From positions 3,855,001 to 3,919,000 of the forward strand of contig NZ_CP045369.1 in the NCBI RefSeq assembly GCF_009363535.1: 64,000 bases of DNA, in the 5' to 3' direction. This DNA is from Microbulbifer sp. THAF38. GTDB lineage: Bacteria > Pseudomonadota > Gammaproteobacteria > Pseudomonadales > Cellvibrionaceae. The translations under genes and the position numbers were made by a program. Positions 58,774 to 64,000 of the stretch are shown one piece after another (positions within the stretch are counted from its first letter, which is position 1; every line of letters starts with the position of its first letter). Under the pieces are notes generated by a model that was not told where the DNA came from, did not search any database, and saw nothing but the letters and a program-made list of their open reading frames with translations.

Positions 58774-59748
58774 ATGGCTTGCTTACAGCATCCAGACAGG
58801 GATCAGCCCGTATACCTGATGGCCCACCACACTATCGGCCGCCGTCAGGGGGCCGTGGACACTCGCATCACCAGTGCCGAAATCTCTGGTATTCACGCGG
58901 CTATTCAGTGGACCGGTACTCATTGGAACATTCGCGACCTCAGCCGCAATGGGACCTGGTTAAATGGCCAACAGCTGGTTCCGGCCAAGAGCTACCCATT
59001 GCAAACCGGGGACAAGGTTTGCTTTGGCCGAGTCAATAACCCCGCCTGGGTGGTCGAGAATCTCGATGCCCCAGAGAACTTACTGATTGACCTGAAAACC
59101 GGGGAAGCCCAACCTCTGGAGCAGTACCACCTGCTGCCAGATGAAAGTGAACCCCTCGCCAGCCTACATTTCAGTCCGGTCACCGCCCAGTGGCAGTATG
59201 AGTTTACCGGCGATACTGGCGAGGACGGCAACAAGCGCCTGGTAAATCACGGAGATCGCATTGATTGCGGCCTGCAAAGCTGGCAACTGTTTCTCGCCGA
59301 TAACCAGGGCGCAACCAAAGAGCTCTCATTGCAGCAACTGTCTATTACAGACTTCGGGTTGCGCTTTTCTGTCAGTTCCCACGAGGAACATGTCCAATTA
59401 CAGCTGCAGCGAGAGGGCATGAAGCAGTCCCTGCCGGCGCGAATTCACAACTACCTGCTACTGTATCTAGCCCGGGCACGCTTCCGCGATATGCAAAATG
59501 GTATGGATGCAGACTCTCAGGGCTGGGTTTCTATCCAGGTAGCCACCCATGAGCTGGGCATCACCGTCAACCACCTGAATACCCAAATTTTTCGTGCACG
59601 CAAGCAAATCTCTGAGTCATTACCAGATGCGGTAGATACCTCAAATTTGGTAGAGCGACGCTCCTGGGAAATTCGCCTGGGTTGCCACCAGTTTGAAATC
59701 TATAAAGGTACTCAGCTGGAAGCAAAGACCGAAGTACAGGAAGCCTAA
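58774..59748 (+). CDS. FHA domain protein with C-terminal winged-helix-like region
   Basis: 324 residues. The N-terminal FHA domain (about 5-100) has the phosphothreonine-binding set: Gly22-Arg23, Ser38, His41, the RNGTW turn at 58-62 and NG at 64-65. The last ~120 residues (from RIHNYLLLYLARARF to FEIYKG) look like an OmpR-type winged helix, suggesting DNA binding. No receiver domain is present. It lies 378 bases upstream of a Ser/Thr kinase gene, so it may be a phospho-regulated transcription factor. Confidence 0.78.
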   Translation: MACLQHPDRDQPVYLMAHHTIGRRQGAVDTRITSAEISGIHAAIQWTGTHWNIRDLSRNGTWLNGQQLVPAKSYPLQTGDKVCFGRVNNPAWVVENLDAPENLLIDLKTGEAQPLEQYHLLPDESEPLASLHFSPVTAQWQYEFTGDTGEDGNKRLVNHGDRIDCGLQSWQLFLADNQGATKELSLQQLSITDFGLRFSVSSHEEHVQLQLQREGMKQSLPARIHNYLLLYLARARFRDMQNGMDADSQGWVSIQVATHELGITVNHLNTQIFRARKQISESLPDAVDTSNLVERRSWEIRLGCHQFEIYKGTQLEAKTEVQEA

Positions 59749-60126
59749 TTTTTGGCCTCTGGCCTTTCTTCTTACCCCCAGTCGCCAAAAGATCGCTCTG
59801 TGCCTATTACTGTAATACCCTGACAGGCATGGAGCCTCGACCTTATCTCATAAGCCCTAGCTTACTCAAAAGAAAGTCAGGCTTTTCTGTCATTTGTGAC
59901 TATTGGTTAGAGCTGCTCCAGGTTTGTGATTACCGAGCGACAACTCGCTTGTTCTGCTTCTTAAAGTAAAGACTTTAAAAACCTTAAATTGCCGTTTTCT
60001 GCAACCGATAGCAATCCAAAAGAAATGGAATAACGTGAACCATTTCCCCTGAAGAGAGGACAGATGGCTTCACGAAAATGTACTATCAGGTAGAATCCCC
60101 TATCCATCCGAAAAGAACTAAATACA
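59749..60126. other. Intergenic region before the kinase gene
   Basis: 378 bases with no gene. No clear terminator for the FHA gene was found, so read-through into the kinase gene is possible. Confidence 0.4.
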
Positions 60127-62673
60127 ATGGACGTAGTTGCGCTGGAGAAAACTGACGTATATCAAGGCCGCTATAGGGTAGAGCGCACCCTTGGCGCTGG
60201 CGGTATGGGTGTTGTCTATCTGGCTGAAGATGTAAAGCTAGGGCGTAAGGTTGCCATCAAGCAGTTACGCTCTGATATGACAGGCAACTCTGCCGAGGCC
60301 CGCTTTCGCAGCGAGGCACAATTATTAGCCAGACTGAACCACCCCAACATTGTACGTTTGTACGATGTTCTGGAGGAAGATCATAATATCGCCCTGGTCA
60401 TGGAATTAGTTGAAGGCGTTACCCTCAAAGAGTGGATGCGCGAGCACAACGCCACACTGGCTGAAAAACTCGACCTGCTGATGCAGATCTGTCAGGGGCT
60501 GGGTAAAGCCCACTGCCTGGGGATTATCCACCGGGATTTAAAGCCCGAGAATATCCTTGTCACCAATGATGGCGTCGCCAAGATCACCGACTTTGGAATC
60601 GCCAAGGCTCTAGATTGCGACCAGCAACTCACCAGAGAAGACCATATCGCCGGTAGCGTACAGGCAATGTCTCCTGAACAGTTGCAAGGCGCACCACTTG
60701 ATGCTCGTAGCGATCTATTCAGCCTCGGCAGCATTGCCTATGAATTACTCTGCGGGTACAAACCGTTTGAGCGTGGCGACAAAAGTGCACTGGCTTTTGC
60801 CCAGCAAATTACCAGTAAGCCTCATATTCCACCGCAACATGCTTGGCCAGAAATACCCAAGCCTCTCGCTGCCTTGTTAGATAGATTACTTGCTAAGCGC
60901 CCAGAGCAACGCCCTGAGTCTGCGGAAAGGGTTTTTGAGGCTCTTGAGCTGGTACGTAAGCATGGAATTGACAGAAACACACTGCAATATTCTGAGACAG
61001 TCACTCAGCTACTGATTAAACCACGAAAGAAACGCAGGCTTATTGGCTCCACTTTAGCAATCCTAACGATAGTCGGAGCTTTTGTTTTCTGGGGCTGGAA
61101 AACTCTTACATATCTTCCTTCACAATATATTGCCATACTACCCACTCAAATAAATGGAGTAGTGCAAGGGGGGGATATGGAAATATTGATGAGAACTATG
61201 GTTAGGCAAGCACTTTCAAGTGCCCCATCCCAGTTAAAGTCAAGTGCCTTAGTCAGCTATACCCCAGAAAAAAATGTAAGCTATGAGGAGCAATTAAGAA
61301 AACTACAAAACAAAGGCGTCACGGATGCTTTATTAGCCCGCTTAGACTGTATGCAATTGCGCTGTAATATTGAATTACAGCGAATAAAACCTTCAGACAG
61401 TGAAATTCGCCAACAGGCCAGTTTTGTATTCCTCAGCGATAAAATACAGGAAGCCCAATATACGATTAGTAACAGTGCCGTTCGGCTCTTCTCAAAAAAC
61501 TATCGAAAAAAACCAAATGCTTCCTCTAAAATGGATCCTGAAGACTATAGCCGCTACTTAGTAGTTCTATCTAAAACTGATAGCGATCAAATTGTAGGCC
61601 CTGCAGACCTAAAGGTCCTTGAAGAACTGATTGGTAAGTACCCAGCTAATACAAATCTCTATTCTTCATATACAAAAGTAGTTTTAAAAATATGGGGGGC
61701 GACTAATGATAGCCAACTTCTCACCAAAACCTTAGGTATTCTAACGAGTGCGGAGGGAATGGGGGCTGATAAAACAGCTTTACTTGAAGCAAAACTTGCC
61801 ATCAAGTCTGTAAGTCAAGATAGGCAAGGCTTTGAATCAATACTCGCAAAAATTGAAGCTCAAGGCCACCCATCTGCACATCTACTTACCCAGTTCGCTC
61901 GCCACCAATACATCCATGGGGACTATAAACAAAGCTTAGCTTTTTCCAAAGAAGCTACAGCCCTAAATCCCTCTTTCAATAATTACTACTACATTGTTAT
62001 AAATGAGCTAGCACTAGCCAACTATGATTCGGCAAGAAAAATTCTAAAAAAAATGATCAATATGTATCCAGAAAGGTGGAAGGCTCACAATATATTAGGG
62101 GTTATAGAGCTAGAAACTGGAAACCTAGATAGTGCAGAGAATGTTCTTACCTCTATCCCAGAAGCATTACGTGACCCAATCACAAAATCAAATTTAGGGA
62201 CAGTATATTTTCTTCAGGGAAAATATGAACTTGCCTTGCAAGTATATCTAGAAATTTTAAACTCAACTCCAAATAATCTTCGAATGATAACCCAAACAGC
62301 AGAGACATACTTAATGCTATCTAACGTTGAAAGTGCTCAGACACACTTTCAAAAAGTTATTAATCTAACTGAAAATTCTACGTTTCTAAAAGATAGACAA
62401 TTTAGAGCTGAAGCTCTCGCATATTTAAGCATGACGCCTGCTTCAATCGCCCTCATCAAAGATTTATTAAGAGAAGCCCCAGAAAGTACATACGTTAAAC
62501 ATACGGCTGCGCAGGTTTACGCCCTCGCTGAAGAGTGGCAGTCAGCAAACTACCACCTTGAAGATCTAATCAGTAAGGGAATGACTAAAGAGTGGTTTAC
62601 CCTGCCAGCATTCCAACAACTTTGCCTTCAACCGCAAACTTCACAGGTTGTGCGGGAGTCTATTTGTCACTAA
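60127..62673 (+). CDS. Transmembrane Ser/Thr protein kinase with TPR domain
   Basis: 848 residues. A complete Hanks-type kinase domain spans about 14-280: GAGGMG at 23-28, Lys45, HRDLKPEN at 136-143, DFGIAK from 155, then MSPEQL. One membrane span follows (about 303-323) after a basic stretch. The rest (about 325-848) is predicted extracytoplasmic, and its later half shows TPR-like helix pairs (LYLQGKYELALQVYLEIL-type spacing). Base composition drops to clearly AT-rich from about 61100. It ends tail-to-tail with the next gene, stop codons overlapping by 4 bases. Confidence 0.9.
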   Translation: MDVVALEKTDVYQGRYRVERTLGAGGMGVVYLAEDVKLGRKVAIKQLRSDMTGNSAEARFRSEAQLLARLNHPNIVRLYDVLEEDHNIALVMELVEGVTLKEWMREHNATLAEKLDLLMQICQGLGKAHCLGIIHRDLKPENILVTNDGVAKITDFGIAKALDCDQQLTREDHIAGSVQAMSPEQLQGAPLDARSDLFSLGSIAYELLCGYKPFERGDKSALAFAQQITSKPHIPPQHAWPEIPKPLAALLDRLLAKRPEQRPESAERVFEALELVRKHGIDRNTLQYSETVTQLLIKPRKKRRLIGSTLAILTIVGAFVFWGWKTLTYLPSQYIAILPTQINGVVQGGDMEILMRTMVRQALSSAPSQLKSSALVSYTPEKNVSYEEQLRKLQNKGVTDALLARLDCMQLRCNIELQRIKPSDSEIRQQASFVFLSDKIQEAQYTISNSAVRLFSKNYRKKPNASSKMDPEDYSRYLVVLSKTDSDQIVGPADLKVLEELIGKYPANTNLYSSYTKVVLKIWGATNDSQLLTKTLGILTSAEGMGADKTALLEAKLAIKSVSQDRQGFESILAKIEAQGHPSAHLLTQFARHQYIHGDYKQSLAFSKEATALNPSFNNYYYIVINELALANYDSARKILKKMINMYPERWKAHNILGVIELETGNLDSAENVLTSIPEALRDPITKSNLGTVYFLQGKYELALQVYLEILNSTPNNLRMITQTAETYLMLSNVESAQTHFQKVINLTENSTFLKDRQFRAEALAYLSMTPASIALIKDLLREAPESTYVKHTAAQVYALAEEWQSANYHLEDLISKGMTKEWFTLPAFQQLCLQPQTSQVVRESICH

Positions 62674-63170
62674 CCACTGTTGGCTTGCCCTGGAATCGGG
62701 TTGACTCCAGCTTCTGGATCACCAGAAACGAAGTGCATTCCCGTCTCGGGGTCTACGCACATCCATAGGAAATTAAAGCGATCCGGAATTTGCTCTTTAT
62801 CCTTAATTTTGATGACTAACTTAGTGTAATCTCCATCCACTTCCTTTGCGCGAGCTCGGAATTGGTGACGAAAGTCCGGGCTCAGCGCAATAACGCCATC
62901 AAGCCTATGGTTTTGCTTGAAACGAACAAACTCCAATTCACGTCCAGGAACTTCAGATAAATCCAAGCTAACCCTAAGAGTAAGCACACCACCTCTGTGA
63001 ATCCCAAAACGCATATTACCAAAATGCTCTTCCGGGTTATCGGCATTAAACAGAGGCCAGTATTGCGGCTCACCATCTTTTTGCTCTCTAGGCCGTAAAA
63101 CCAGATCCAGTTTCAAGCCTTCTTTAGGTACCTCGCACTCCAGTACGGGTAAATCGGCACAAGTGCTCAT
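62670..63170 (-). CDS. Hypothetical cytoplasmic protein next to the kinase
   Basis: A 166-residue protein with no signal or membrane span, rich in beta-type patterns (LKLDLVLRPRE, GGVLTLRVSLDLSE, YTKLVIKIKDKE) and ending in a Gly/Pro-rich tail. I do not recognise a family. It converges on the kinase gene with a 4-base overlap, which suggests a long-standing neighbour. Confidence 0.65.
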   Translation of the reverse strand: MSTCADLPVLECEVPKEGLKLDLVLRPREQKDGEPQYWPLFNADNPEEHFGNMRFGIHRGGVLTLRVSLDLSEVPGRELEFVRFKQNHRLDGVIALSPDFRHQFRARAKEVDGDYTKLVIKIKDKEQIPDRFNFLWMCVDPETGMHFVSGDPEAGVNPIPGQANSG

Positions 63171-63273
63171 CGTTCATCCCCTTGTAAGCATTTGTTATTT
63201 GGTGTCATCCTGAGACGTTTTTTCATGTGTAAAATACGTCTGTGACTGCGTCATGATAACCAGTTCCGTTTCG

Positions 63274-63304
63274 AAAAAAAGCCGGCAGTAGCAATCCTGC
63301 CGGC
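63274..63304 (-). terminator. Rho-independent terminator of the minus-strand sRNA
   Basis: Read on the minus strand, GCCGGCAG (63304-63297) and CTGCCGGC (63288-63281) pair over 8 bp with an 8-base loop, and seven T follow (63280-63274). No plausible protein gene ends just before it on this strand. Confidence 0.9.
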
Positions 63305-63631
63305 CCGGAATGATGGTCCCAACCATCGACGGTTACAACAACACTATCAAGAGCAAAATTTGGCATCCGTGCCCCGGGCAAGCTCATCCAAAAGTTCCGA
63401 CTAAGACTCTGCACCCGTCGGTTCCAGCTTGTCCGCTCAGCTTGCGCTGATTCTTCCCACTTCACGCACCTCCGACAGTGCGAGAATACAAAATCCATCC
63501 GAAATGTTGCGGGGGCTGCCCATCCGTGGCTGGGAACCGCTTTCACAATCTCCCGTACCCCCTCAACTGGTAGCTACTTTACGAATCCGGCGATTACAGG
63601 TCTATCACGGCCAATTACAAGGAATTACACG
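63274..63631 (-). ncRNA. CsrB/RsmZ-like CsrA-binding sRNA
   Basis: The minus strand from 63600 to 63274 has 14 GGA triplets, while the opposite sense has 2. Many lie in hairpin loops: CCA-CGGA-TGG (63529-63520), GGCA-CGGA-TGCC (63373-63362), AGT-CGGA-ACT (63402-63393), and CGCAC/GTGCG closing TGTCGGAG (63482-63465). ACGGAT occurs twice, matching the AYGGAY motif. Structure is further supported by a GCAA tetraloop hairpin (63450-63437), GATGGT/ACCATC (63327-63312) and a long stem between 63558-63567 and 63506-63515. The 3' end is a strong terminator. The 5' end is a guess from a TAAAAT box at 63643-63638. Such RNAs titrate CsrA/RsmA. The precise family is inferred. Confidence 0.8.
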
Positions 63632-63658
63632 CCAAGTATTTTATCCTTTCTCTTAGAC

Positions 63659-63679
63659 TGTTAGAGTCATCTAATAACA
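63659..63679. promoter_or_regulatory. Dyad between the sRNA and the last gene
   Basis: TGTTA (63659-63663) and TAACA (63675-63679) are inverted around 11 bases. The site lies just upstream of the sRNA's likely promoter and 26 bases before the plus-strand ATG. A response regulator could bind here, but it does not match the usual GacA box (TGTAAG...CTTACA) well. Confidence 0.25.
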
Positions 63680-63704
63680 AAAAGCATCACCTAATGAGGA
63701 TACG

Positions 63705-64000
63705 ATGGAAGCGAATCTCGAAGATGTAAAAATTCTCTCACCCCGCCGCAACAGCACTAAGGCCACTAATATTGCGGAGCTTGCTCGGGAGCAACTCCAG
63801 CATTTTTGTATTGATCGGGAGTCGGCGCACGGGCGTTTACTGGAGCAAACTGCGGCGCAGTTATATCAGGCCCAGGGCAACTTGAATCAGCTCTGGAGCC
63901 AGGTAAACGAAACGCTGAATCGACTGGATCGGTCCGACAAAATTGCCTACTTCAATGCCAAACGCTTTATGAGTTTCCAGCTGGCAAAACTGTTAGACAC
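63705..64000 (+). CDS. Hypothetical protein, 5' part only
   Basis: The frame from ATG 63705 (GAGGA six bases ahead) is open to the right edge, 98 codons. The visible part is hydrophilic and helical (LAREQLQHFCIDRESAHGRLLEQTAAQLYQ and so on), with no signal peptide. I do not recognise the family. It may belong with the FHA/kinase group to its left. Confidence 0.7.
   Translation, partial: MEANLEDVKILSPRRNSTKATNIAELAREQLQHFCIDRESAHGRLLEQTAAQLYQAQGNLNQLWSQVNETLNRLDRSDKIAYFNAKRFMSFQLAKLLD

Noticed and set aside
63223..63546. 107-residue minus-strand reading frame
   Set aside because: It runs through a strong intrinsic terminator on its own strand and overlaps the GGA-rich structured RNA. The predicted protein has no recognisable pattern.
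63659..63679. GacA box upstream of the sRNA
   Set aside because: The dyad spacing (11) and sequence (TGTTA/TAACA) differ from the usual TGTAAG-N6-CTTACA, so it is kept only as an unspecified dyad.

Overview
The window looks like a chromosome segment of a free-living marine gammaproteobacterium, probably Cellvibrionales and Microbulbifer-like. This is an inference from the gene families and moderate GC content, not from a marker gene. Supporting features are a Mrp-type Na+/H+ antiporter operon, several OmpW/autotransporter outer-membrane genes, an alkylsulfatase, a secreted catalase-peroxidase and a cyanide-insensitive-type bd oxidase. No rRNA, tRNA, CRISPR array, prophage or intact insertion sequence was seen.

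Layout. 1-1450: the end of a DUF2339-like membrane protein and a decayed OmpW gene. 1473-6078: a redox/quinone cluster matching the E. coli yqjF-yqjG and yhaJ-yhaK neighbourhoods (DoxX, glutathionyl-hydroquinone reductase, LysR, pirin), with a YopT-like C58 cysteine protease gene in the middle. 6229-9463: QEGLA-motif metallopeptidase, GNAT and RimK-like ATP-grasp genes. 10068-15804: the complete mrpABCDEFG operon. 15825-18582: on the minus strand, a small membrane protein, an SbtA-like bicarbonate transporter, purE and purK in one tight operon, with a divergent CbbR-like LysR gene. 19971-23143: an OmpW gene followed by an autotransporter. 23265-28778: single genes (glycosyltransferase, class II aldolase with a divergent Crp/Fnr regulator, BASS transporter, DUF1853, GbsR-like regulator). 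28978-31384: cydAB of the CIO type. 33946-38306: a cytochrome b/ethylbenzene-dehydrogenase-like protein, a DUF1566 protein and a secreted phosphoesterase. 38217-45955: alkylsulfatase, exported KatG, rhodanese lipoprotein, DPP-IV peptidase. 47050-50208: glutathione-dependent formaldehyde detoxification (fghA, adhC) and an AraC regulator. 50438-52925: PhnA, CBS, Hsp20 and host-attachment-family stress genes. 53045-58130: acyltransferase, M20 peptidase, an unknown gene, cytochrome b561 and YceI. 58774-64000: an FHA/winged-helix protein, a transmembrane Ser/Thr kinase with TPRs, two unknown proteins and an intergenic RNA gene.

The most notable observations are these. (1) The minus strand of 63274-63631 carries 14 GGA motifs in its last 327 nt against 2 on the other strand. 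Several lie in hairpin loops, and the stretch ends in a strong intrinsic terminator, so it looks like a CsrB/RsmZ-type CsrA-sequestering sRNA. (2) A bicarbonate transporter is cotranscribed with purEK, whose PurK step consumes bicarbonate, under an apparent CbbR-like regulator. (3) A YopT-family protease with an intact Cys/His/Asp triad sits inside a redox-stress cluster. (4) A 9-bp perfect palindrome lies upstream of doxX and its half-site recurs before the pirin gene, suggesting a small LysR regulon.

All family assignments come from reading motifs by eye; no database search was run. Start sites were moved from the longest frame where a Shine-Dalgarno sequence or signal peptide favoured another codon.
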